The notes under the pieces: model-generated | Seen by the model: the letters and a program-made list of their open reading frames with translations, nothing else | Told to the model about the DNA's origin: nothing | Databases searched by the model: none | NCBI RefSeq assembly: GCF_001006785.1 | Contig: NZ_CDHO01000002.1 | Span: forward strand, 124,001 to 188,000 | DNA length: 64,000 nucleotides | Reading direction: 5' to 3' | From: Hyphomicrobium_B sp001006785 | GTDB lineage: Bacteria > Pseudomonadota > Alphaproteobacteria > Rhizobiales > Hyphomicrobiaceae | Translations under genes and position numbers: made by a program | Shown: in pieces, positions 8,466 to 16,449 of the stretch | Position numbering within the stretch: the stretch's first letter is position 1 | Layout of the letters: every line of letters starts with the position of its first letter

Positions 8466-8752
8466 TCGATCCGAATGCCCGTCTGCGCCGCGCCTTCTGG
8501 ATGGCGGCGCAAGTAGCCATCCGGCAGCCGAACAACAGCATCCGAGCCAAGTATGAGCGCTACATCGCCCGCGATCGCGACAACGCTGATCTGAAGCGCA
8601 AAGCGCTAACTGCCATTACCGCCAAGATGGCGCGCACCGTTCATGCCGTCATCAAAAGCGGTTCCGATTATCGGCCCTTCGTCGAAGGGCCGATGCCAAG
8701 TGGGAGAACCCCTATCCGTAAGGGTCGTGAGGGCGCATCAGCGACCCTGTAG
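8466..8752 (+). pseudogene. IS110-family transposase, C-terminal fragment
   Basis: The frame contains RRAFWMAAQVAIRQPNNSIR, then KYERYIARDRDNADLKRKAL and MARTVHAVIKSG. This matches the C-terminal region (transposase_20 side) of IS110/IS1111-type transposases. The N-terminal DEDD RNase H-like domain is absent. A separate IS110-type N-terminal piece lies at 47815-47925 but need not come from the same element. Confidence 0.7.
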
Positions 8753-8819
8753 ATAATGCTCGGGTCTTCCGCTTGGAATTGCATCTCGTGTTGAGGACGG
8801 TGAGGGCCGATGTAGTTTT

Positions 8820-9055
8820 CCAGCAGGATGCGGTTCTTCAAGGTTTGGTGCCAGCGCTCGATTTTGCCTTGGGTTTGCGGAGACGTCATCGGGAATGCGG
8901 TTCCAGATCCGCGATGGCTTCGACGGCTTGTCGGCCAGCGCTTCGAGGACGATGCGGATCTTCTCCTCGGCTGAATATTGCTTGCGGGTGGCTCGGCGGA
9001 TGTCGCGGACAAGCCGCTCGGACGGTGTCTCAGGCGTGCTGGATTTCTGTCTCAT
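8820..9055 (-). pseudogene. IS3-family remnant: OrfA start fused to an OrfB piece
   Basis: From ATG 9055 the minus strand gives an OrfA-type helix-turn-helix start (SERLVRDIRRATRKQYSAEE, then KIRIVLEAL). It shifts at about 8930 to a frame carrying the OrfB segment TQGKIERWHQTLKNRILLEN. The central part, with most of the DDE domain, is deleted. Both ends of the fused remnant run into unrelated sequence. Confidence 0.75.
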
Positions 9056-9293
9056 GCCAACTACTCAGGAGGGTGACGATGAGTCCGAATTTCTCCGCTC
9101 CTCAAGCCGCTAGTTTAGTCTCACAGGCGTTGATGTCGGAAAGCGCCGGTGGATGCGGGAGAACTGGAGGTGGTGGAATGAGTGGGCCGAAACCACACGC
9201 GAAATTGCGCCGCGTCGAAGAGCGCGACCGGACGCGGCGATGGCGATCCTCCCGGTCGTCGATCGTCCGCACTGCAGAGGGGAGGAGGCGGTG

Positions 9294-10373
9294 ATGATCG
9301 GCGGCGATAATGTCGACCCGGCGCAGCCCGAACCGGGCCTTGCCGATCTGTCGCCGGCTTATTTCGGGCTCGTCATGGCGACTGGCATTGTCTCTCTTGC
9401 GGCCTTCATGATGGAGCATTCGCACATCGCGTTTGCGTTGTTCTATCTCAACATCGCGCAATACGCCCTTCTGTGTGTGCTGTATGGCCTGCGCGCCTGG
9501 CGTTATCCGCGACGGTTCTTCGGCGATATGGTCGCTCATTTGACCGGACCGGGCTATTTCACGATGGCGGCTGGCACCGGCATCCTGGCGAGCCAGTTTC
9601 TGATTCTCGACGAAAATGTTGTGGCCGGTGGAGCGCTGTGGCTGCTTGCCATTCTGCTGTGGATCGGCCTGATCTATACAATCTTCGTAGCCTTTACCGT
9701 GCGGCGCGAGAAGCCGACGCTCGACAAGGGCATCAGCGGGAGTTGGCTGCTGGCGGTGGTGGCGACGCAGGCGCTCGCCGTTTCCAGCGCGCTGCTGGCG
9801 GTACGCGTCGCCCAACCCTATCGGCTCGAACTCAATCTGCTGGCGCTGTCGATGTGGCTGTGGAGCGGCATGCTCTACATCTGGATGATGTCGCTCATTT
9901 TCTACCGCTATGCGTTCTTTCGTTTTTCTCCCGGCGATCTGTCGCCGCCGTATTGGATCAATATGGGCGCGATGGCGATTTCCACGCTGGCCGGCTCGCT
10001 GCTAATCCTCAACGCGCCGCATGCGCCTTTTCTGACATCGCTGCTGCCATTCCTGAAGGGTTTCACCGTTTTCTACTGGGCGACGGGAACTTGGTGGATA
10101 CCCATGCTGCTGCTGCTCGGGGTCTGGCGTCACGGCTTCGAGCGTTTTCCGCTCCGCTACGATCCGCTCTACTGGGGAGCAGTGTTCCCGCTCGGCATGT
10201 ATGCTGCCGGCACCTGGCAGATGATTCGGGCGATGGAGTTCGGATTCCTCTCCGGCCTGCCTCGCGCGTTCCTCTGGATCGCGCTGGGAGCATGGGCGAT
10301 CACGTTTTTCGGCATGCTGCGGGCGCTCGTGCGGCTGGCGCCACGGTGGCGAGCGGCACGATATCGGCGTTGA
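9294..10373 (+). CDS. SLAC1/TehA-family membrane transporter
   Basis: The start is ATG 9294 (GTG 9291 is equally possible) after a GGGGAGGAGG ribosome site; the longer frame from 9153 lacks one. The 359-residue product has about ten hydrophobic helices starting with LSPAYFGLVMATGIVSLAAF, the typical opening of the SLAC1/TehA/Mae1 family. Later blocks include PGYFTMAAGTGILA, YRLELNLLALSMWLWSG and FYWATGTWWIPMLLLLG. Family members are anion channels, dicarboxylate carriers or tellurite-resistance proteins; the substrate here is unknown. The P-type ATPase gene starts 6 bp after the stop, so the two are probably one operon. Confidence 0.8.
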   Translation: MIGGDNVDPAQPEPGLADLSPAYFGLVMATGIVSLAAFMMEHSHIAFALFYLNIAQYALLCVLYGLRAWRYPRRFFGDMVAHLTGPGYFTMAAGTGILASQFLILDENVVAGGALWLLAILLWIGLIYTIFVAFTVRREKPTLDKGISGSWLLAVVATQALAVSSALLAVRVAQPYRLELNLLALSMWLWSGMLYIWMMSLIFYRYAFFRFSPGDLSPPYWINMGAMAISTLAGSLLILNAPHAPFLTSLLPFLKGFTVFYWATGTWWIPMLLLLGVWRHGFERFPLRYDPLYWGAVFPLGMYAAGTWQMIRAMEFGFLSGLPRAFLWIALGAWAITFFGMLRALVRLAPRWRAARYRR

Positions 10374-10379
10374 ATTGAC

Positions 10380-12263
10380 GTGACACAATCCTCAGTGATT
10401 CGAACAGATCCGGTTCATCCGCGTTTGACGATCGGCGCGGCCTATCGGCGTTTTGGTCCGCGTCTGCTCGTCGGAATTGCGCTGCTGAGTCTTGTGCTCG
10501 GCGGCTGGTTCTGGTGGCACGGCGAAGCCGGATCATCCAATCTCACATGGACGCTTGGGACGCTCCCTGTTCTGCTCGCCTTGTTCGGGCAGATCATCGC
10601 ATCGCTGCGCCGTGGCGATGTCGGGCTCGATGTCGTCGCGGCGCTTTCGATGTCCGCTGCCCTCGCTTTTGGGGAAACCCTCGCCGGCAATGTCGTCGCG
10701 CTGATGTATGCGGGCGGCCAGTTGCTCGAATCCTTCGCGGAGGCCCGAGCACGCCGCGAAATAACGGAGCTTCTTGGGCGCGTCGCCTTCACCACCATGC
10801 GCTATTGCGGCGATACGCTCGAAGAAGTGCCGATCGCCACCATCCGCCAGGGTGACCGGCTGCTGGTTCGGCAGGGCGATGTCGTTCCGGTAGATGGCCA
10901 CGTCGCAGACGGCGTGGCAGTGCTCAACCTTTCGGCCCTCACCGGCGAATCGATCCCCAAGAGCCTCTCCCGTGGTGGCGAGGTGCTCAGTGGTTCGACA
11001 CTTGTTGGCGCCGCATTCGATCTGATTGCGAGCCGGCCCGCAGCCGAAAGCACCTATGCTGGGATCGTTCGCCTCGTCGAGGCCGCACAGGCCAGCAAGT
11101 CGCCGATGGCGCGTCTGGCCGATCGCTATGCAATCGGCTTTCTGGCGCTCACGATTTCCATCGCCGCCGTTACCTGGCTCGCCAGCGGCGATCCGATTCG
11201 CGCCCTGGCGGTGCTCGTCGTCGCGACGCCCTGTCCGTTGATCCTCGCCGTTCCTGTGGCGATCATTTCCGGCATTTCTCGCACGGCAAAATCAGGAATC
11301 CTAGTGAAGGACGGCGCGGCCCTGGAAGCGCTGGCGCATGTGCGAACGGCGATCCTGGACAAGACGGGTACGCTCACACGAGGGCGACCGACGATCACCG
11401 CGATCAGAACAGGAGAACGGTTCACCGACAAAGAGGTGCTCGGCCTAGCCGCGAGCCTCGATCAAGCGTCGGCGCATGTCATGGCGACATCGCTCATCCA
11501 GGCTGCGACCGACGCGGGCCTCATGCTTCTGCCGCCCGCCGAGATCGCCGAACTTCCGGGCAAGGGTATCGAAGGAACGGTGGGCAGGCGACGCGTTGCC
11601 ATCGGCGGCGATACTTATGTGCGCAATCGAAGCACCGGCGGCCACATGCTGCTTCACGAGCTGGACAATCATGACGGCGTGCAGTCTGTGGCGGTGGCGG
11701 TGGACGGTTTTGTCGCGGGCGTCATCCTGCTTCAGGATCAGTTGCGGGACGATGCGCGCACCACGCTCGATGCGCTCCGGGCAGCGGGAATAGAACGCAT
11801 CATCCTCGCCTCCGGCGATATGACTCATATCGCGCAGAAGGTTGGCCGGTCGCTCGGCGTGGATGAAATCCTGGGCGATCTAACGCCGGAAGGCAAAGTG
11901 GTCGCGGTCCGTCGAGAAGCGGCGACGCGACCCGTCATGATGGTGGGCGACGGCGTCAACGATGCGCCGGCGCTTGCTGCCGCCGATGTCGGTGTCGCCA
12001 TGGGCGCGCGTGGCGCGGCTGCGTCCTCCGAAGCCGCAAGCGTCGTGCTGCTCGTGGATGAACTCTATCCTCTTTCCACGGCGCTCGGCATTGCGCGCCG
12101 AACGCGCACCATCGCCCTTCAAAGCGTCTTCATCGGTTTGGGACTTTCTATCGTGGGCATGATCGTCGCGGCATTTGGCTATCTTCCGCCCGTGCAAGGC
12201 GCTCTGCTGCAAGAGGCGATCGACGTGGCCGTGATCCTGAATGCCCTTCGGGCTCTGAGATAG
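10380..12263 (+). CDS. P1B-type heavy-metal-translocating ATPase with TPCPL motif
   Basis: This 627-residue ATPase starts at GTG 10380, 6 bp after the SLAC1 gene. It has TGES-type actuator residues (ALTGES, about 186-191), the transmembrane metal motif TPCPL (283-287), the phosphorylation site DKTGT (327-331) and the hinge GDGVNDAPAL. There is no N-terminal CxxC metal-binding domain and no His-rich tail, and helices are few before the actuator. TPC instead of CPC or SPC marks a less-studied P1B subgroup, so the metal cannot be named. Loss or gain of metal specificity relative to the broken ATPase at 4233-4688 is unknown. Confidence 0.85.
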   Translation: MTQSSVIRTDPVHPRLTIGAAYRRFGPRLLVGIALLSLVLGGWFWWHGEAGSSNLTWTLGTLPVLLALFGQIIASLRRGDVGLDVVAALSMSAALAFGETLAGNVVALMYAGGQLLESFAEARARREITELLGRVAFTTMRYCGDTLEEVPIATIRQGDRLLVRQGDVVPVDGHVADGVAVLNLSALTGESIPKSLSRGGEVLSGSTLVGAAFDLIASRPAAESTYAGIVRLVEAAQASKSPMARLADRYAIGFLALTISIAAVTWLASGDPIRALAVLVVATPCPLILAVPVAIISGISRTAKSGILVKDGAALEALAHVRTAILDKTGTLTRGRPTITAIRTGERFTDKEVLGLAASLDQASAHVMATSLIQAATDAGLMLLPPAEIAELPGKGIEGTVGRRRVAIGGDTYVRNRSTGGHMLLHELDNHDGVQSVAVAVDGFVAGVILLQDQLRDDARTTLDALRAAGIERIILASGDMTHIAQKVGRSLGVDEILGDLTPEGKVVAVRREAATRPVMMVGDGVNDAPALAAADVGVAMGARGAAASSEAASVVLLVDELYPLSTALGIARRTRTIALQSVFIGLGLSIVGMIVAAFGYLPPVQGALLQEAIDVAVILNALRALR

Positions 12264-12380
12264 TCTGAGGGTTTCTTGGTAAGGTGCGATTTATGGTTTG
12301 ATCCGTCCGGGCAAAGGGCGCGATGATTCCGCCACGCTGAATGCTTGCGATCCGAGTGTGTTTAGGTTGCGCTAAACAAC

Positions 12381-12521
12381 ATGAAAAGAGCTACCAAACC
12401 CGCGCCAGCCGCCGATCCGGCCTGCAAGCAGGCGATGATGCCGGACAGCATGCGAGATGCGCGCACGATAATTCTCGACCCGGGAGCAATTTGGTTGCGC
12501 AGGCGCTCCATCGATAATTAG
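12381..12521 (+). CDS. possible 46-residue protein, unassigned
   Basis: A short frame from ATG 12381 to TAG 12519-12521 encodes a basic peptide with several Met residues and an ending LRRRSIDN. There is no clear ribosome site and no recognisable domain. It fills part of the gap after the P-type ATPase and is given only as a possibility. Confidence 0.15.
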   Translation: MKRATKPAPAADPACKQAMMPDSMRDARTIILDPGAIWLRRRSIDN

Positions 12522-12533
12522 CGGCTATTTACA

Positions 12534-12809
12534 CTAGGTTTCGGCAATTTTCTCGATTTCATGGAGTTTCAGTTCGACCGTCACCTCGTCGAAACCCGCG
12601 AATGTCATCTCATAAAAAATATTGGCAAGGATCTGAGCGTCCGAGAGCTCGAGTTCGGGAGGACAATCGACGACCATCGAAAGCCATTCCGCCCAGGGTC
12701 TAAACTCAATTGCCCATTCCGTTGGATCACCGTCTTTAACGCCGACCACGATGATGATCGCTTGTGGCTTCTCGTCTTCAGAATATGCCCGCTTTAGCCG
12801 ACACGTCAT
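12534..12809 (-). CDS. small conserved hypothetical protein (DUF6557-like second half)
   Basis: The 91-residue protein has the pattern EWAIEFRPWAEWLSMVVD followed by ILANIFYEMTFAGFDE. This resembles the C-terminal half of the small DUF6557-type proteins, in which a WxxWL segment precedes an EMTFxGFD motif. The frame to the right (12815-12970) reads like the matching N-terminal half and stops 5 bp before this ATG. So this may be one gene split by a frameshift, or two coupled genes. No function is known. Confidence 0.5.
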   Translation of the reverse strand: MTCRLKRAYSEDEKPQAIIIVVGVKDGDPTEWAIEFRPWAEWLSMVVDCPPELELSDAQILANIFYEMTFAGFDEVTVELKLHEIEKIAET

Positions 12810-12814
12810 CTCCG

Positions 12815-12970
12815 TTACCCTCGGTCGTATGCGCGAAGCATTTTGAGGAAAGGCACATATCGGTCCGACGATTCCTTCCAGTAGAGCGTGGGTATGACGG
12901 TAAGAATTTGCTCGTCAGTTGTCGCGGCCAGGATTGATGCAACTGTTTCGGGATGAGTTTCTTTCGCCAT
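12815..12970 (-). CDS. small conserved hypothetical protein (possible first half of the same gene)
   Basis: With ATG 12970 as start, the 51-residue product reads KETHPETVASILAATTDEQI, then LTVIPTLYWKESSDRYVPFL, ending KMLRAYDRG. The pattern fits the N-terminal helix region of DUF6557-like proteins. The stop is only 5 bp before the ATG of the next small gene, in a different frame, so a single-base indel would fuse them into a ~145-residue protein. The sequence alone cannot decide between coupling and frameshift. Confidence 0.45.
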   Translation of the reverse strand: MAKETHPETVASILAATTDEQILTVIPTLYWKESSDRYVPFLKMLRAYDRG

Positions 12971-12999
12971 GTAGATTCTCAAAGGTGAAGTTGTCTTAG

Positions 13000-13209
13000 A
13001 ATGACCCTCAGTACAAATGTACATTCCCTGTCGAACTCGCGTCGTCGATCGTCATCGACTGTCATAGGAGGACTACTCGTGGAAAGCGGAACGCGAACGC
13101 GTTTAAGGACCTCACGCTCTATCACGAGGTCTCGGTGTTCGACGCTTCAAAGCAGTACTTCGAGTACATCAACTGCCATCCAAAGACCGGTGTGATGCGA
13201 GCCGTCTGA
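13000..13209 (+). pseudogene. coding-like remnant without a start codon
   Basis: After a stop at 12997-12999 the frame stays open to TGA 13207-13209. It encodes TFPVELASSIVIDCHRRTTR and later NAFKDLTLYHEVSVFDASKQ and YFEYINCHPKTGVMRAV. The amino acid pattern looks like real protein, but no ATG, GTG or TTG start fits near the beginning. It is best read as the 3' end of a lost gene; family not recognised. Confidence 0.35.
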
Positions 13210-13336
13210 AATCGGCCGCATCCGACGCGAGACTTTATTCAGACTGCACTATTCGCCGTTCGCTTGACGCCAATTCAGAGCCGGGCATAGTGCGGCATGA
13301 GGGACGGTTGAACCGAATACTGTGACGAGGAAGTGC

Positions 13337-13570
13337 ATGAAAGACGGGGCTGCATCGAGCCGAACGCCCGTTTGGCTTTGGGCATGGTTTGCTCTGGCGG
13401 CCATCGTATCTCTCGCCCCTCCGATCTACTGGGCGATGGACGGCAACACGACGCCCATATTCGGCGTACCGGCGGTCGTCGCCTATTTTCTCGGCTCCTC
13501 CACATTTACCGCCGCCAGTGTCCTGGCGGCTTATTGGGTCGATGTTAGGAGAGGTGAGATCGATCCATGA
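13337..13570 (+). CDS. DUF3311-like small subunit of a sodium/solute symporter
   Basis: This 77-residue protein (start ATG 13337, GAGGAAG site) has two hydrophobic helices: WLWAWFALAAIVSLAPPIYW and a second around GVPAVVAYFLGSSTFTAASV. Small two-helix proteins of this kind commonly precede SSS-family symporters and overlap them. Here the stop at 13570 overlaps the ATG of the symporter gene at 13567, a strong sign of translational coupling. It probably forms a complex with, or stabilises, the symporter. Confidence 0.75.
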   Translation: MKDGAASSRTPVWLWAWFALAAIVSLAPPIYWAMDGNTTPIFGVPAVVAYFLGSSTFTAASVLAAYWVDVRRGEIDP

Positions 13571-15075
13571 TCATCACGTTCGGCGTTCTGACAGCGTTCT
13601 TTCTGATCATCGTCATCATTCTGCAACTCAGCAAACATCGGGATCGCGACTTCACCGACTACGCCGTTGGAGGTCGCGCATTCGATGCGCGCTACCAGGC
13701 CATGTCGCTGCTGAACACCTGGTACCCAGGGTCTATGTTCACGGCTTTCGGCGGCATGGCCGCCGCCTCCGGTGTGATCTCGTTCTACGTCCTGTCGTAC
13801 AGCATGCTGATGATTGTCTTGCTCTACTTCATGGCTCGGCCCGTCTGGGTGTGGGGTAAGACGTTTGATTTGCGGACCCAGCCCGACCTGCTCGCCCTGC
13901 GCTTTGATTCACAACACATTCGCACCATCGCCGGCATCATCGGCATCGTTTCGGGCATTCCCTGGCTCGTGCTCGGCATGCAGGCGCTCGGCACGCTGTT
14001 CCAGTACATGTCGCTCGGCGACCTGTCGTTTTCCAATGCCGTCATCGTCGGCGTGGCCGTCATTGTAGTGCGCCAGATCTGGACAGTGCGCATGGGGATG
14101 AGCGGCGTGGTGATCTCCGATTTCGCGCAGGGCATCGCCGCCTACATCGGCGGCAGCTTGATCCTGGCCTTCTTGATCGGCTGGATGTGGTGGGCTCGCG
14201 ACATCACGTTCGTCAGACTCGATCCGAAGCTGTTCGCCATCCCGAGCATCGGTTCGACGGAAGGCCCCTTGTATCTCTTCAGCCTGATGTTCACAGGCGC
14301 CATCGGCGGCTGGTGCTGGCCGTATATCTTTGTCCGGCTTTTTACGGCCGACGGCGTCAGCAGTTTGAAGAAGTCAGCTGCGCTGGCAAACCCATTGTCG
14401 CTGCTGTTCGGTGCGCTTCTCTTGATCTTCGGCATGCTCGCGTCGCGCGTCCCCGGCGTGGCCGAACGTCCAAACGACGTCTGGTTTATCGTCAGTCAGC
14501 AAGCCGGCGGCTTATGGCTGCTGGGTCTGGCGGGCGTTGTGGTGCTGGCGGCCTCCATGGGGCACACCGACGGCAATATCCAGGCAACCGGCGCACAGAT
14601 CGCCAACGATCTCATCGGCAACTACTGGAAGCTCGACCAGGCTCAGCTCATCGTTATGGCCAAGATCGGCATGTTTGGATTGACGGCGCTGTCGGCGTGG
14701 CTGGCGTGTCTCAAACTGCCGGCGCTGTTCTCTCTCGGCGTTCTTGCCTACCAGGGTATCGTCCAACTCGCCGTGCCACAGTTCCTCGGCATCTTCTGGA
14801 AGCGCGGTAACAAGTATGGTGCCATTGGCGGCATGCTGGCGGGGTTCGCCATCGCCGTCGTGCTCGAACTCTTTTATCCTGGTTATCTACCGTGGGCTTA
14901 CGGGCTGACGTCGGGCGCCGTGGCCATGGTCTTCAACCTCGCGGTCTACATCGCGGCAGCCTACCTCGTGCCGCAGAGCGACGCGGATCAAGCACGCGTG
15001 GACGCATTGTTCGCGACTGTCGACGAGCGCGGGCGACAGACCGTCTCCGCCGAGATTACACCTCACCTAGCATAG
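13567..15075 (+). CDS. sodium/solute symporter (SSS family)
   Basis: The 502-residue protein has about 13 hydrophobic segments. The SSS hallmarks are DFTDYAVGGRAFDARYQAMS near residue 35, then a helix with GIVSGIPWLVLGMQALGT and WPYIFVRLFTADGVSSLKKS in the core. It belongs to the group annotated as pantothenate/solute:sodium symporters; the true substrate is unknown and may be an organic acid. It is preceded by the small DUF3311 partner with a 4-bp overlap and followed by a perfect 13-bp terminator stem. Its length is normal for the family. Confidence 0.85.
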   Translation: MIITFGVLTAFFLIIVIILQLSKHRDRDFTDYAVGGRAFDARYQAMSLLNTWYPGSMFTAFGGMAAASGVISFYVLSYSMLMIVLLYFMARPVWVWGKTFDLRTQPDLLALRFDSQHIRTIAGIIGIVSGIPWLVLGMQALGTLFQYMSLGDLSFSNAVIVGVAVIVVRQIWTVRMGMSGVVISDFAQGIAAYIGGSLILAFLIGWMWWARDITFVRLDPKLFAIPSIGSTEGPLYLFSLMFTGAIGGWCWPYIFVRLFTADGVSSLKKSAALANPLSLLFGALLLIFGMLASRVPGVAERPNDVWFIVSQQAGGLWLLGLAGVVVLAASMGHTDGNIQATGAQIANDLIGNYWKLDQAQLIVMAKIGMFGLTALSAWLACLKLPALFSLGVLAYQGIVQLAVPQFLGIFWKRGNKYGAIGGMLAGFAIAVVLELFYPGYLPWAYGLTSGAVAMVFNLAVYIAAAYLVPQSDADQARVDALFATVDERGRQTVSAEITPHLA

Positions 15076-15095
15076 ATGTTTGACCTCAGAGATTA

Positions 15096-15124
15096 GGGCA
15101 TCGCGCGACGGTCGCGCGATGCCC
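15096..15124. terminator. strong hairpin, likely bidirectional terminator
   Basis: A perfect 13-bp stem, GGGCATCGCGCGA (15096-15108) pairing with TCGCGCGATGCCC (15112-15124), encloses a 3-base loop. There is no long T run on either side. It lies 20 bp after the symporter stop, between that gene and the end of the convergent LysR remnant. Confidence 0.65.
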
Positions 15125-15169
15125 TTACACCAGGCGCCTAGAGGTCGACGCGATTGCCGCCAGCGGAAG

Positions 15170-15329
15170 TCAATCGGCACGCTTTTCGCGCAAGAAGTCC
15201 AGAAACGTGCGCATCGCGAATGAGAGATTGCGCCGGCTCGGGTAGTAAAGGTGAAAGCCGGTCGTCGGCGGGCACCATGCTTCCAGCACCCGCACGAGCT
15301 TGCCTTCTTTGCGCGCTCCGGTCCATGGC
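15170..15329 (-). pseudogene. LysR-family regulator, C-terminal remnant
   Basis: The minus strand encodes LVRVLEAWCPPTTGFHLYYP, then SRRNLSFAMRTFLDFLREKR and a stop at 15170. That is the typical end of the substrate-binding domain of a LysR-type regulator (the LYYPSRR...ALRAFLDFLR pattern). The rest, including the DNA-binding domain, has been replaced by the istB fragment that begins at about 15330. The symporter convergent to it might have been its target gene, but this is a guess. Confidence 0.75.
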
Positions 15330-15644
15330 GACCGGTGTCCGGATCGGCTCTCAGCCAATCAGCGCCGCGACCTGATGGAGATCGTCGAAGACCGCTATGG
15401 CGCCGGTTCAACCCTGATCACCAGCCAGCTGCCGGTCGATGCATGGCATGACGTGATCGACGAACCGACCTTCGCCGATGCCATCCTCGATCGCCTCGTC
15501 CACAATGCCTACCGCCTTGCCCTCGACGGTCCGCCAATGCGCGATCCCAAGACGTCCAAGATCGAAACGGTAACGCCCATTGTGGACGCCGACGGCGGTG
15601 CTGCGGCGACAGCCATGAAACCGGCGAAGGCGGCAAAGGCATGA
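15330..15644 (+). pseudogene. istB: IS21-family helper ATPase IstB, C-terminal fragment (copy 2)
   Basis: The frame carries the distal IstB region: LSANQRRDLMEIVEDRYGAG, then STLITSQLPVDAWHDVID and EPTFADAILDRLVHNAYRLA, ending KPAKAAKA. It is longer than copy 1 (6656-6838) by about 45 residues, but still lacks the Walker A/B motifs. The upstream break is in the LysR remnant, so this end marks an IS21 insertion followed by deletion. Confidence 0.85.
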
Positions 15645-15810
15645 ACCCCACCCCCGACCGGCGGAAACTTGATCGACACCGCGAATACTGAGATCATAAA
15701 AACTACATCCAACGGCGCCGCCAAAACCGCGCGCCGCCCTGGTCGTCATCGACCGGATCAAGTGGTCGCCATGCGCCGGATTGCATGGTCGCCTTCACCG
15801 GAATGCGCAG
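15462..15810 (+). repeat. 349-bp direct repeat, copy 2
   Basis: Same sequence as 6656-7004, in the same orientation, ending at an IS21-type right terminus at 15809 (...GAATGCGCA). The two copies bracket about 8.5 kb with the PPOX gene, the SLAC1/ATPase operon and the symporter. Recombination between them could delete that segment. Confidence 0.85.
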
Positions 15811-15855
15811 CGACATCCGTCATAGGTTAGAATGTGCGTGTTTCTCATTGGTTCG

Positions 15856-16395
15856 TTAGCGTCCCTTTGCGAGGCGATCCTTGATCTTCGCAAGGCCAGC
15901 CTCAGCGCACATTTCATCTTTGTTGCCTCTGGGTGCCCCGCCGACTCCGATCGCTGCGATCACCTCGTCGCCGTTTTTGATCGCCACGGCGCCAGGAAGC
16001 AGAAATATGTTGGGCAGAGTCGCGTAAGCGGATGCATACGGGTTGGATTTCAGTGCTTCGACCCATTCACTGAGCTTATTGAAGTGGAAAAGAGGCGCAG
16101 ACGCCACCGTCGTATAGGCTTTGCGAAAGCTCGCGTCTTTGGTGTGAATGGCGCTGAAATCGCCTTTGGCCCGCACCTTGATGTTACCGGCAGCGTCAAC
16201 GATGGATACGCTCACGGGCCAACCTTTCTCCCGGCACACCCGAATCGCCTCGTTCGCTGCGTCCATCGCCAACTCCAAGTTCAGGATATGCGCAGACTTC
16301 TGGACTTGCGCGAACGCGCTCTCCGCCAAGTTTGATGAAAACGGCAAAGCACTTGCAAAGATGATTGCAAATCCTCTCCAACTCGATTTCAACAT
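15856..16395 (-). CDS. secreted GlcG/HbpS-like heme-binding protein
   Basis: The 179-residue protein has a signal peptide (hydrophobic stretch FAIIFASALPFSSNLAESAFA) and a single GlcG/HbpS (DUF336) domain. The domain blocks are MDAANEAIRVCREKGWPVSV, SIVDAAGNIKVRAKGD and LPGAVAIKNGDEVIAAIGVG, ending in GG-APRG-D. Family members bind heme or act in degradation pathways; in the periplasm a heme- or cofactor-related role is plausible. It is followed on its upstream side by the ccdA-thioredoxin pair in the same direction, 54 bp away, so the three may form one unit for cytochrome or redox-protein maturation. Confidence 0.75.
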   Translation of the reverse strand: MLKSSWRGFAIIFASALPFSSNLAESAFAQVQKSAHILNLELAMDAANEAIRVCREKGWPVSVSIVDAAGNIKVRAKGDFSAIHTKDASFRKAYTTVASAPLFHFNKLSEWVEALKSNPYASAYATLPNIFLLPGAVAIKNGDEVIAAIGVGGAPRGNKDEMCAEAGLAKIKDRLAKGR

Positions 16396-16449
16396 TTTCG
16401 TGCTCCCGTTCGATCAGAATTTAGTAGAAGTCCACCCTCGCCGCTCGCA

